Part shown: positions 29,292 through 38,078 of the stretch, one piece after another
Layout: every line of letters starts with the position of its first letter
Numbering within the stretch: the stretch's first letter is position 1
DNA from: Cytophagales bacterium
Lineage (GTDB): Bacteria > Bacteroidota > Bacteroidia > Cytophagales > 172606-1
Assembly: GCA_030448185.1 (NCBI GenBank)
Contig: JAUJNL010000011.1
Span: 39,112 to 103,111 of the forward strand
Reading direction: 5' to 3'
DNA length: 64,000 nucleotides
Translations under genes and position numbers: made by a program
The notes under the pieces: model-generated
The model's database searches: none
What the model was told of the DNA's origin: nothing
Seen by the model: only the letters and a program-made list of their open reading frames with translations

Positions 29292-29775
29292 ATGCAGCAG
29301 CACGAAAACCTCAAAAAAATCGTCAGGGACAATGCCGAATGCCCTAAGTGCAAGCGAAGCGACCAGTTGAAGCCCAAAGGGCTGGACCCAAACGAGAAAG
29401 GCTGGAAAATGAACCGCTACCGGTGCCGCCGCTGCAATATAGCATTCACCTGGAACCGTCCCAATAACCCCTGGGACATGCTCGAATTTGTGGAAGACAT
29501 GCTGGTCAAAGCTGGACGAGAACCTGCAGCAGGAAACCCTTGATGCGCAAGTCCGCCAACAGACCCAGCGAGTCAGGGAAAACGTGGTGCAGCAGCTCGC
29601 CACGCTAAAGCCCGTAGTGGAAGAAGTAAATCAGAACGTACAGGCTGTCCGGCAAAAGGACGAAGATATGGCTCAGATGCTGCACGATTTTAAGAATTAC
29701 CTGCTCATCGAAACGATTAGCTGGATACCTGGGAAAATAAGCAGCCATCCGGTAACGATAAGTTATAAATGCTAA
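29292..29775 (+). pseudogene. Zinc-finger plus coiled-coil protein of unknown function, one frameshift
   Basis: From ATG 29292 the N-terminus has two CxxC pairs, ECPKCKRSDQ and YRCRRCNIAFTW, which form a zinc ribbon at residues about 15-50. One extra A in the AAA run near 29509 shifts the frame at MLEFVEDMLVK. Corrected, it continues LDENLQQETLDAQVRQQTQR and a coiled coil (LKPVVEEVNQNVQAVRQKD). Total about 160 residues. The gene overlaps nothing and follows the 58-residue gene by two bases. A nucleic-acid or regulatory role is possible but nothing in the context names it. Confidence 0.65.
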
Positions 29776-29910
29776 AGGACAAATTCAACACACTATGATT
29801 ATCTGAATAACAACCATTGGCACTAATTTCATTGAGCATTCACCCTTTAGAATTTACCATTTTCCCCATTAGACGTTCCGGGTAAAAAATCATGACCGAG
29901 GCCGGAATGC

Positions 29911-30499
29911 TTAATAAACAAAGTACAATCTGAAAATCCGGGTATTACGCATACTGTCCTGATAATCCTGTTCGGCCTGTCCTTTCAGTTGATTTTCAAA
30001 ATCGTAAATCTCTTTCTTGCAATCCCGGTAAGCCATCCAAAGCTGCGTGCCGAAGTCCTGCTTCATAATAGCCACTGCCTGCTCAGTTTGATCTTCCTCG
30101 CAACCTTTTTAGTTGCAGCGTCTCGTTAATTTTATACTTATACCTTCTTTTATACTCCGTCAGCTTTGATATATCAAACCCCTGCCGGATCAGCATTTCA
30201 TCCAGTTTGGCAAATTCCGGCCCGTGGTTGGTCATGGTTTCATTGAATGGCGTCAGAAAATGGTCATCCTTAGTGAGCATGTACCCTCGAATGCCCAGAT
30301 CACAGTTCACCACGCAAATCCATAGATATTCAAAACGCTGCTCTACTCGCTGCACCCCGGCTTTCACTTCCTGGCTGCGTAGCGTTAAATTCCGATTGTA
30401 GAAAAACAGACTTAGGTTAATCGCAATCAGCACAATGATGAAGAAAATGGCCGAATAAATTTCATTTCTTATGATTACCCGTAACAATGAAATGTTCAT
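29911..30499 (-). pseudogene. CHASE3-type sensor protein, frameshifted and truncated
   Basis: From ATG 30499 there is a membrane segment (IYSAIFFIIVLIAINLSLFF) and an extracytoplasmic helical domain with LRSQEVKAGVQRVEQRFEYL and DLGIRGYMLTKDDHFLTPF, typical of CHASE3 sensory domains. A one-base change near 30107 (AAAAAGG) links it to a second frame, CEEDQTEQAVAIMKQDFG and YRDCKKEIYDFENQLKGQ. It stops at 29911 before the second membrane helix that normally follows, with no kinase or cyclase domain. It is a remnant of a signalling protein or a sensor whose output domain was deleted. Confidence 0.72.
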
Positions 30500-31570
30500 A
30501 TAAGTACTAAGACAGAAAGGAATATAAAACAGTTAAGTGAACTTGATGGTAAATTTTTGTCCAAAGCCATTGAAGCTATGAGAAAGTTCCTCTTTGAGGG
30601 AGCTAAACAAGAGTAGTGTTCAGGCTTGAGCCACTCGCATTTCACCTTTCGGCAGAAGGTTTCAATTTTATTGAAATGGGGACAAGAAGGGGTAAGAAGA
30701 AAATGAATAAGTTCTTTTCCTGCCAAAGAGGAATCTTTTCCTGAAACTTCTGGGCTTGATGCACGGGAGCATTATCTAAACTAAGCACCGCTGGTAAATA
30801 AGCACCGCTGGTTTAGTTAATGTTGGTATCCATTCTTCAATCGCGTCAATGATAAAATTAGTGGTAATACTGGCTTGTTTTTGTAGTACTACGGAGCTGG
30901 TTATCTTCACTCATGATGCCAAAGACATTACTTCTTTTGGCTTTCTGAGGAAAAGATTCGGATTTCTTCTCCCGGATACTGCCCGCAGTAAGCCATCGGA
31001 GGGGGTAAACAGAAGCCGAATTGAGCATTTACAACTCAATACTCATCCCCGTAACATACGTCCCTAGGGCCTTGCTTCTCCAACTCTATCAGTGCGCTCA
31101 GACACGCCTGCTTGTAGATGACTTGCTCAGGGTCTACTCTCAAGCACTTTCGCCCGCGCTTCCATGATGCTATCGCATCAGATAGCATTACACCAAACTT
31201 TTTAGAAAAGGTTGCAAAGTCTTTTCCGAAAACGCTTTTGCTGAGTTCGGCTTTGATTGCTTCTCGGGCTAAACTCAATTTTTGGTCATTAGCCTCTACT
31301 TTCTCTTTCATCACTTGCTGGTCGGCGGCAGTTAAAATTGGACCTACTCCTTTCTCATTAAAGAGTCCTACCAGCCCCTTTACTTCCCCGCGGGAAAACC
31401 ATTTATACCCTCTTAAGGGGATTACCGAAAGATGGAGGCTAACGCTTTGACTTCTTTCCCCTGATTGCTCAACAGCCAGCCATGGCAACGGTCTGTGACC
31501 TGGGCGGAAAGATGATTTTTATGAGCTTGCGCCAACGTCTCGGTTTCCGCCTCGTTTTATTCCCTAAATT
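30496..31570 (-). mobile_element. IS630-family element remnant (first type)
   Basis: Leftward blocks match an IS630-type transposase in order: an N-terminal helix-turn-helix part (KWFSRGEVKGLVGLFNEKG, AADQQVMKEKVEANDQK, KKFGVMLSDA) at 31036-31488, the first catalytic region near the YGDE at 31040, then the C-terminal part with LSLDNAPVHQAQKFQEKI (just above 30700) and HFLLTPSCPHFNKIETFCRK at 30496-30726. Several frame changes and stops separate the blocks, so the element is dead. I could not find clean terminal repeats; the limits given are those of the recognisable coding sequence. Confidence 0.72.
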
Positions 31571-31604
31571 TCTTCCGCATCCTGAAAGATAAACCATAGC
31601 CTCT

Positions 31605-31905
31605 ATGCTATATTCCTTTGTGTCTTGATACTTAATGAGTGAGAAAAAAGGGAATTGAGATTGACTACTGTCCTAATTGCCGGGGTATCTAGCTGGACCG
31701 GGGAGAGTTAGAGAAAATTATGGAACGGTCTGGGGAGCATTATTCCAAAAGAGAGAATTACGAATCCGACTACCAGCGCTATGGCTATGACCGCTATGAT
31801 AAGGACAACTACAAGGATAAGGACGGCTACAAGGATAGAGACGATTACAAGCAGCACCCCCATAAAAAGAAGAAGTCCTTCCTGGATGATTTATTCGACT
31901 TTTAA
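31605..31905 (+). pseudogene. zf-TFIIB zinc-ribbon protein, frameshifts and one nonsense codon
   Basis: The expected protein is a small zf-TFIIB protein with two CxxC pairs. The first pair is only readable as LCLDTLMSEKKG with losses of single bases. The second reads IEIDYCPNCRGI, then TAG where the family has Trp (GxWLDRGEL), then LDRGELEKIMERSGEHYSK and an acidic/basic tail rich in Y, K and D, ending KKKKSFLDDLFDF. The downstream 61 codons are open. The lesions are an extra G near 31652, a base loss near 31640 and TGG changed to TAG at about 31690. Confidence 0.72.
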
Positions 31906-32196
31906 TCCAGGTGGCTACTACTCAAGGGTACCTTCCCCTTTTTTTCTGGCAATCACCAAACCAATAGTCTTGAAAAGAGAGGCTAGTAAGGTGAACTATT
32001 TCGTATGCAAATATCAAAGAGGCACTCAGGCAAAAGAGTGCCGGGAATTCAGGCTGCAAACTGTCATTGATTCAAATAGAAAGCAGTTGTCAGCCATAGC
32101 ACCTGTTCAGGTTGTCTACTACCAATCCCTTCCAGGCGGTACTGGAAACCAGCTTCCAGTTTTCGCTTAGCGCTACTATACCAGCCAATACTGAGA
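31906..32196. other. Non-coding stretch between the zinc-ribbon remnant and the IS3 element
   Basis: No recognisable gene. A 129-codon rightward frame crosses it but it overlaps the zinc-ribbon gene in another frame and has no recognisable homology. Confidence 0.35.
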
Positions 32197-32242
32197 TGGT
32201 CCCCAAAATCGGGACAGTAGAGTTGCTTAACTTAGCAAAACC

Positions 32243-32993
32243 ATGGCCGAGAAAACAAGCAGCAAAAAGCGCCGCAAGTACGACACGGACTTCAAAGCAG
32301 AAGTCCTAAAACTGGTAGCCTCTGGCAAGCCAGTTACAGAAATTGCACAGAGTTTGGGGGTAGGAGAAAATATCATCTACCGTTGGAAGAGTAAGCAGCG
32401 GCAGATGTTGTCGGGGCAGTTGAAGGTAGGTCAACTGACAGACGTTTGGCAAGAGGTGGACCAATTGCGTGAGAAACTCCGGCAAACGGAACTGGAGCGG
32501 GACATTTTGGACCAGCAGACGATGTCAGCATCGGGTCCGTACTCAAGGGTAATAGTTGGCTGGCAAATTGATGATAATATGGAGGAGGAATTAATTATCA
32601 ATGCTTTGCAGAAAGGCTTACAGTGGCGAAAGCCAGTTCCTGGGCTGATTGTTCATTCTGAACGAGGCGGCCAGTACGTAGGAAACCAATTTAGGAAGCT
32701 GCTCAACAAACACCACTGTGAACAAAGTATGTCCCGGGCAGATGATCCTTACGACAACGCCTTTGCGATCTCATACTACGTAGATAGGATAGATCAGTCA
32801 TTCTTCTACCGGTTTAAAGCCGAAACGCTTCAAGAGGGAGTCTTTTTTGAGCTTGGAAGATGCCCGAACCGAAATCTTTGAGTTCATTGAAATGTACTAC
32901 AATCCTATTCGAAGACATTCATCACTGAGCAACAAAAGCCCGCTTAATTTTGAGAAACTCTATTACCAAAATTTATCTCTTAACTTGCAATAA
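32243..32993 (+). pseudogene. IS3 transposase, OrfA fused to the end of OrfB by deletion
   Basis: The first 95 residues are a normal OrfA: helix-turn-helix RKYDTDFKAEVLKLVASGKP, then LGVGENIIYRWKSKQ and a leucine-zipper part (LREKLRQTELERDIL). The protein then jumps to the OrfB integrase core at SGPYSRVIVGWQID. The second catalytic residue is Glu instead of Asp (VHSERGGQY). Exactly 35 residues later, where the catalytic Glu should stand, the sequence has an extra ISYYVDRID before QSFF, caused by the 27-nt segment at 32768-32794. The frame shifts near 32870, after which FEFIEMYYNPIRRHSSLSN completes the usual C-terminus at 32993. Certainly inactive. Confidence 0.82.
32772..32791. repeat. 20-mer insertion core, copy A (in IS3 transposase)
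   Basis: CATACTACGTAGATAGGATA, identical to the copies at 33155 and 50331. It lies in an apparent 27-nt insertion (32768-32794) that keeps the IS3 frame open and adds nine residues at the catalytic glutamate. Confidence 0.85.
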
Positions 32994-33015
32994 CACTGTC
33001 CGCCAAAAGGAACCA

Positions 33016-33581
33016 CTCCCAGGGGGACCGCTTGTGTGAAGCTAGACATTTAGACTATTTGGGTCCACTGCTGGCCTATGATTTAGATACCGCACAACGC
33101 TACGTGCAGGTAAGAGAAAGCCGCACGAAAAAAGACTACGCCCAGTTTGTAGCACATACTACGTAGATAGGATACATGGACGATTTACTCAAAGAACATT
33201 ATGAACAAGTGGAGAAAGTCCACCTAGTGCAGGACAACTTAAACACGCATTCGATGAGTTCTTTTTATGAGCACTTACCCTGCTAAGAGCCGGGGAATTA
33301 GCCCAAAAACCAATTCCATTTCACGCCCAAACACGGTAGTTGGCTCAACATGGCAGAAATCGAATTCTCGGCTTTCCTTAAACAATGCCTTGATCGTAGA
33401 ATCAAAGACAAAGACACGCTGGAAAAAGAAGTGCTAGCCTGGAGCAAACAACGCAATGAAGCCAAAACCAAGATTCACTGGAGCTTCACCGTGGATAAAG
33501 CCCGTACTACCCTCAAAAGTAAATATGAAAGGGTCAGTCCGGTTAATACAAATATCCCTAACAACTAAATTGGCCTTGTAC
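33016..33581 (+). mobile_element. IS630-family fragment (second type), C-terminal part
   Basis: The right end is IS630-like and is followed by TA at 33582-33583; its last 35 bases match the right end of the element at 49455-50788. Coding blocks are DLDTAQRYVQVRESRTKKDY, VHLVQDNLNTHSMSSFYE, FHFTPKHGSWLNMAEIE and the tail (QCLDRRIKDKDTLEKEVLAW). The left half is missing; the fragment starts exactly where the IS3 element ends. Relative to the other copy it carries an additional 29-nt insertion at 33039-33067. Confidence 0.78.
33155..33174. repeat. 20-mer insertion core, copy B (in IS630 fragment)
   Basis: Identical 20-mer, within a 27-nt segment (33149-33175) placed between the codons for DYAQF and MDDLLKEHY of the IS630 transposase. 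In this frame it introduces a TAG stop. Confidence 0.85.
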
Positions 33582-33599
33582 TAGCCTGGACTTTTGTTG

Positions 33600-33713
33600 T
33601 ATAAGTCACTTGTCTCATGCGACGCTCTTCGTCGCACCTTTGTTTCAACATAGCCATCAATGTAAATCAGATAAGGGATTCTTTCTCTTTAAGTTATCTC
33701 TTTTACTGAGTTC
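33600..33713. repeat. MITE-end-related segment
   Basis: TTATCTCTTTTACTGAGTT near 33691-33709 matches the right end of the MITE at 12176-12194 and is followed by CTCAATAT like the MITE left end. Further left is a GCGACG...CGTCGC hairpin. It may be half of a related element, cut off where IS66 sequence begins. Confidence 0.5.
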
Positions 33714-33723
33714 TCAATATCTT

Positions 33724-33975
33724 GATAATAACTTGATTGAAAACACCATCCGTCCCATTGCTCTAGGCCGTAAAAACTACTTATTTGCTGGCTCTCACGC
33801 TGCTGCGCGACATGCCGGGGCTGAAAGAGCGGCGATGATTTATTCGCTCTTAGGTTCCTGCCAATTGAATAGAGTCAATCCTTCTCATTGGCTAGGGGAT
33901 GTACTCTTTAAGTTGAATGATTCTCTGTATGAGAGCAAGTTTTCTGACCTGCTTCCCAATCGCTGGAAATTATGA
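33724..33975 (+). pseudogene. IS66-family transposase (TnpC) C-terminal fragment
   Basis: The 84-codon frame reads DNNLIENTIRPIALGRKNYL, FAGSHAAARHAGAERAAMIY and NRVNPSHWLGDVLFKLND, the conserved C-terminal end of IS66 TnpC. It normally ends a protein of about 500 residues. Everything upstream is replaced by MITE-like sequence. The fragment lies head-to-tail against the truncated response regulator gene. Confidence 0.85.
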
Positions 33976-33991
33976 AGCTCAGTTTGAGTAG

Positions 33992-34171
33992 CTATTTTTT
34001 GACGAATGCATACAAATCACAGGTTGTTTTCTCTATTTTTTGCAGCACTTCTTCTCCATTGGATGCCGTAGCAACAATATCTACTCCGCTAATTCGGGCA
34101 ATGATTTCCGAGAGTCCATCCACAAAGATCCGGTGATCATCGGCAATAATGACTTTTATGAGTGCAGGCAT
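33992..34171 (-). pseudogene. Response regulator receiver domain, truncated
   Basis: ATG 34171 starts MPALIKVIIADDHRIFVDGL and continues SEIIARISGVDIVATASNGE, the first half of a NarL/LuxR-type receiver domain with its acidic pair. It ends after CDLYAFVKK at 33992 where the phospho-accepting aspartate segment should follow. The break coincides with the IS66/MITE remnant, so insertion and deletion removed the rest. The start codon lies in a tandem 16-bp duplication (34158-34187). Confidence 0.8.
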
Positions 34172-34548
34172 ATATGAGTGCAGGCATAAAGGTAACAGGC
34201 AGGTGGTATACAGAGTACCGGCTTTAGGATGATTAAGTAAATACCAGAAATAGGTATTTAACGCCTATTTGTTTATAAATACTTGGCTCCCAGGACAGGT
34301 GCGTTACTGATTATTCCCTTTCGGGCGATAAATTGGTAATTTTACTTATATTAAACTATTTGACAATCAATAACTTACAATTAAGTAGTTTTATAACTAA
34401 CTGATTATCAATAAATTATTTTTACTATTCTATCACTCAAAAGGGAATAAGCAGAACTTCCAGTTTGAATTGTTTGGCAACAAGAAGGGGAAGCCATAGC
34501 TTCCCCTTCTTGTTAACAGGCTTAAGTTATATACTGTCTGCCAGACTA
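34172..34548. other. Intergenic region with a strong hairpin
   Basis: AT-rich, with no gene recognised. It contains one copy of the 16-bp tandem duplication at its left end and the hairpin at 34481-34512. Confidence 0.4.
34481..34512 (-). terminator. Perfect 14-bp stem downstream of the 34549-34815 gene
   Basis: CAAGAAGGGGAAGC pairs perfectly with GCTTCCCCTTCTTG around a four-base loop. It lies 37 bp past the stop of the leftward gene. No long T-run follows on either strand, so termination is inferred from position and stem strength. Confidence 0.6.
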
Positions 34549-34815
34549 TTAATCGTGGCCCTCTTGCTTGACTAGTTTGTTGTAAACCCCCAGCAATAGA
34601 AATGGTGCAGGCCATTGTCCAACAAACAGGGCTTCATCATCCTTTTTCATGATTTTTAAGGTCAGTGAAACGGCCATTGAGCCTAAGGCCGCCCATAGAA
34701 ATAAATCGGAAGGTAGTTTAGCGGTCTGTTCTTCAATTGCCGTAGCTACGGGGCCTTCCTTATGCTCTGGATTGAAGTTATCCACTTTTTCTTTCAAATC
34801 TGCTGCTGTCGCCAT
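34549..34815 (-). CDS. Small two-helix membrane protein
   Basis: An 88-residue protein. The N-terminal 35 residues are polar (ADLKEKVDNFNPEHKEGPV). Two membrane segments follow, LFLWAALGSMAVSLTLKIM and PAPFLLLGVYNKLV, with a KKDDEALFVGQW loop. I recognise no family with a known function. Proteins of this type occur as stand-alone genes in Cytophagales. It is followed by a strong hairpin. Confidence 0.75.
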   Translation of the reverse strand: MATAADLKEKVDNFNPEHKEGPVATAIEEQTAKLPSDLFLWAALGSMAVSLTLKIMKKDDEALFVGQWPAPFLLLGVYNKLVKQEGHD

Positions 34816-34927
34816 AGTTGTAAAATAGTTTTTAATTGATGTGTTATTGTTTCTATCAAAACGGATGAAGGGCGTATATGGTTTAGAAATATCATATACT
34901 CTTGCCCTCAGAAGGCTATGCTTTGTC

Positions 34928-36739
34928 TTAAGTCTGGATTAAGGCACTTTCCATTCGCAGTAACATTTGCTGGTAAAGCGTTTCAGCTAAAGAATCATCG
35001 GGTATTACATACCTTATCCCAATGTACTTTATCGGCTTACCTGCTTCATCTAGTACGGGAGAAATGACAGCGTCTACCCAGTAATGGCTCCCATCTTTAG
35101 CCCGGTTCTTAATAATACCCCTAAACGTTTTGCCCTGCTTAATGGCTTGCCACATAAGTTTAAATACCTGTTTAGGCATATCGGGGTGGCGGAAAAGATT
35201 ATGGGATTTACCAATAAGTTCTGCCCGCTTAAATTTAGACACTTCACAGAGTTTATCGTTTACCTCCAGGATGGTGCCATGCAGGTCCCCTTCGGACATA
35301 ATTGTGGTAAGGTTGAATACTTTCTGGCGGGCTTCAAACTCCTGCACAAGGAGCTGGTCTTGGGCCAGTTGACGTTGCACTGCCTCTTGGGTAGCCACAA
35401 GCTCTTCCATATGCTGCCGCATCTCTTCTTCCTGGGAGTGCATTTGCTGAGTCATCGCTTCCCCCTGTTCTAATAAACGCTTTGTATGGGCAGCAGTTTT
35501 AGCGGAAATAATACTGGTGGCAATACTTTCCCCAACTTTCTCCAGGAACTCGATGTGATAGCGTTCAAACTTTCGGAAGGAAACCAGTTCCAGTACTCCC
35601 ACCACTTGGCCTCTGTCCTGCAGGGGTACGATAAGGACGCTTCTTGGATTAGCTGCTCCTAAGCCAGAAGTAATCTGCACGTAATTCTCCGGTACGTCGG
35701 TCAAGTATACAGTATCCTTTTCCAGTACGGCCTGCCCTAAGAGTCCTTCCCCTAACTCAACCCGTTTTTCCAAGAATTTACGCCGGTCATAGGCATAGCA
35801 TGCCAGTAGTTGGAGGTGAGGATCCTGCTCTGCTTCTCCCTGCAAAATGAATAACCCCCCCTGATTGGCCTGCATATACTTAACTAATTGGGTAACCAGC
35901 TGAACGGAAAGCTTATTCATATCGTCGTTAGAAGTACGCAACGTCTCATTGATTAGGGCCAGTCCTTGGTTTAGAAACTTTTCCTGCTTGTCCCGCTGGG
36001 AAGCTTCCAGCAAATAGCTTCGCATCTCAAGGAGGGATCTGCCCAGGTCATCAGTAGGGTCTATCTGATGCTCGGTCTGAAAATTTCCTCTTGTAAGATC
36101 CAAGGCAAAATTAATGTTTTGCTGCATGCCGGTTAACTGCTGCTCGAGTTGCTCCTTGTCTTCAAAACGGGATTCACTCATTTTCTGCAAGATAATGGCC
36201 CACCACCCGCAGACTACCCCCATTAACGCGACTAGCCCAAAGTGCCAGTATAAGGTTTCCCAGGTAATGCTTTCGTCAGAAATGAAATACTGACCTACAT
36301 TTTCCATCCCCTGCAGCTGAAGTATAAAAAAGAAGGTATGGTGCACAACCGCCAGTAGCGTATAGGGTACCATAATACGCCAGTCCTGGTAAATAATCAG
36401 GATGGCAATGTTGATAAAGAAAAAAAAGTGCATCTCATACATGCCGTGCATCTGGGCAATAAACTGCAGCATATACACGCAAAAAACAGTGCTAATAATC
36501 AACCGGCGGATGAACTTATTCTGTATCATAAATCGACCTATTCCATACAAGCTCAAATTCAATGCTCCCATTCCCAGCCCCAGGGTCCAGGTATCATACG
36601 TAAAGGCACATAGTATACCGGTCAAAAAGAACCCTAGGATAAAGAACCCTGCAATTTTATCTCCCCGGCTGTAGATTTCTTCAAAATACTGCCGGTAGCG
36701 TACGGCTCGGCTTTCGGTGTAGAGAGAGGCGCTGCTCAT
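34928..36739 (-). CDS. Membrane sensor with GAF and PAS domains, no kinase domain
   Basis: An intact 603-residue protein. Residues about 28-205 carry six or seven membrane helices (for example IAGFFILGFFLTGILCAF, FFFINIAILIIYQDWRIMV, FGLVALMGVVCGWWAIIL). A coiled coil and a HAMP-like stretch lead to a GAF domain at about 265-410 (FILQGEAEQDPHLQLLACYA, SVLIVPLQDRGQVVGVLEL). Another coiled coil precedes a PAS domain at about 475-585 with HPDMPKQVFKLMWQAIKQGK and RAKDGSHYWVDAVISPV, close to the Aer/redox-sensing PAS type. No HisKA, HATPase, GGDEF or methyl-accepting domain follows, so output must come from a partner. The gene starts 21 bp from the end of the thioredoxin-like gene, suggesting an operon. 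Confidence 0.88.
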   Translation of the reverse strand: MSSASLYTESRAVRYRQYFEEIYSRGDKIAGFFILGFFLTGILCAFTYDTWTLGLGMGALNLSLYGIGRFMIQNKFIRRLIISTVFCVYMLQFIAQMHGMYEMHFFFFINIAILIIYQDWRIMVPYTLLAVVHHTFFFILQLQGMENVGQYFISDESITWETLYWHFGLVALMGVVCGWWAIILQKMSESRFEDKEQLEQQLTGMQQNINFALDLTRGNFQTEHQIDPTDDLGRSLLEMRSYLLEASQRDKQEKFLNQGLALINETLRTSNDDMNKLSVQLVTQLVKYMQANQGGLFILQGEAEQDPHLQLLACYAYDRRKFLEKRVELGEGLLGQAVLEKDTVYLTDVPENYVQITSGLGAANPRSVLIVPLQDRGQVVGVLELVSFRKFERYHIEFLEKVGESIATSIISAKTAAHTKRLLEQGEAMTQQMHSQEEEMRQHMEELVATQEAVQRQLAQDQLLVQEFEARQKVFNLTTIMSEGDLHGTILEVNDKLCEVSKFKRAELIGKSHNLFRHPDMPKQVFKLMWQAIKQGKTFRGIIKNRAKDGSHYWVDAVISPVLDEAGKPIKYIGIRYVIPDDSLAETLYQQMLLRMESALIQT

Positions 36740-36760
36740 ATGAATAATAGTAAGTATTGA

Positions 36761-37396
36761 TTAGAAGAGACTGGAAAAGAAAGGCTCCTTTGGTTCTTTA
36801 ATGGGGAGCTCACACCCGTAGGAACGAGTAGCGAGGTTCCCAAATAATGGAGCAGGTAAACCGGCCAGTAAAGAATCAATGGCCATTTGGGTAAAATTAG
36901 TGGCTTTTAGCGTGCAGTAACGACTTTTATTATAATTACCGCGGTAGTATAACCGTCCTTTGACGTCTAATAAAGCGGCTTGGGGCGTAGAATATACGCC
37001 GCACATACGGGCTAGCTGCTTTCCTTCGTCTGCAATTACGGCTACTGAGATTCCTAGCGATTGTCGCACTTGCTCAGTTTGTCCTAGGTAGTTTTCTGGT
37101 ACTACCGCACAGAAAGTGATAGCATTTCCATATTGTTTGACGAGTGCCCGAAAATGTTTCAAATTAAAGCGGGAGCAAGGGCAGGCAGGGTTAAAAAAAT
37201 GGAATAGAACGGGTTGCTGTTTTAAAAGGGGTAAATCTACCGGCAACTTTAGGACTTGCCCAGGGACAACCGCTCGGTAACCAGCAGGTACCGGAGTAGG
37301 TTGAGCGTACTGAATCTCCTGCTGCCAGAAAATAACACTAATTGCTATCAATATACTACTAGCCAGGAGAATGTATAAGCTGTTTTTGGTGATCAT
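36761..37396 (-). CDS. Thioredoxin-like (AhpC/TSA-type) membrane-anchored protein
   Basis: A 211-residue protein with an N-terminal signal anchor (LYILLASSILIAISVIFW). The thioredoxin-fold part reads LFHFFNPACPCSRFNLKHF, with a CPC motif where thioredoxins have CxxC, and later RMCGVYSTPQAALLDVKGRL with the conserved cis-proline. It is probably a periplasmic redox or thiol-handling protein. It is upstream of, and probably cotranscribed with, the PAS/GAF sensor. Confidence 0.82.
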   Translation of the reverse strand: MITKNSLYILLASSILIAISVIFWQQEIQYAQPTPVPAGYRAVVPGQVLKLPVDLPLLKQQPVLFHFFNPACPCSRFNLKHFRALVKQYGNAITFCAVVPENYLGQTEQVRQSLGISVAVIADEGKQLARMCGVYSTPQAALLDVKGRLYYRGNYNKSRYCTLKATNFTQMAIDSLLAGLPAPLFGNLATRSYGCELPIKEPKEPFFSSLF

Positions 37397-37861
37397 CTTG
37401 CGGAGGAGTAAAGCATACTTAGCAAAATTACAGCATTACCAGGGGGAGGAGTTTTAATAAGTATTACTTTTCAAACAGCTGTAATATCATTAGGGTAATT
37501 ATCATCAGAAACCTTGTTCTTCCCCAATTTACAGGTTGAATGCATTTAAATTTCAAATAAAATTTGGCAATTCAGTAGTTTCAGCTTTCTAAACAGAATT
37601 TTATTTTGAACGAAAAGTTGTCAAATATTTTGTAAAGGATAGTTTCTGGAAAAAGTCCAGGAACACCCCTAATCTGCCAGTCAAAAGGAGCGGGTGAGGG
37701 AATACCTTTTCGTAATTAGAATTATTCAAGGAAAAACAGGTCGATTTATTGTACTTTTAAATGCAATCAACCTGCCCAATTTACAGCTGCCCTGCTTAAG
37801 CTGGTTATTGCAGTTCCTATGCTATTCCGTCCTAAACCCGGCCAACGGTATTGAATAAGGA
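37397..37861. other. Intergenic region upstream of the thioredoxin-like gene
   Basis: About 465 bases with no gene. It should contain the promoter of the leftward thioredoxin/sensor pair. No hairpin or repeat stands out. Confidence 0.35.
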
Positions 37862-37981
37862 GTGAATGCTTCACATGTAAAAGGAACCGGTATCGGACTA
37901 TACATGGTGAAAAGGATGGTTGAAAATAATGCCGGCAAGATCACGATCGCAAGCACGAAGAAGGAACTACTTTTAAAGTGA
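37862..37981 (+). pseudogene. Histidine kinase ATPase-domain remnant
   Basis: A 39-residue frame reads VKGTGIGLYMVKRMVENNAG and KITIAST, the G2 box and following helix of a HATPase domain. A one-base shift then gives EGTTFKVSL, the usual last strand. The rest of the kinase is gone. Its right edge is about 100 bp from the ISAzo13 copy. Confidence 0.78.
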
Positions 37982-38078
37982 GTCTTTTACAGGATAAGCA
38001 TACGCACAGAATACCCATACTGCAATTAATACCTCACCCTAAATTTCCTTAATTTGAGCCTCATCATGGAAATAAGTC

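Larger units (their letters stand above)
32197..33015 (+). mobile_element. IS3-family element, internally deleted
   Basis: The left end TGGTCCCCAAAATCGGGACA and the right end, whose reverse complement starts TGGTTCCTTTTGGCGGACAG, are IS3-type terminal repeats with TG...CA tips. The element is about 820 bp where complete IS3 members are about 1.2-1.5 kb, so roughly 400-600 bp of the middle is missing. No target duplication is visible; the right end directly abuts an IS630 fragment. Confidence 0.82.
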
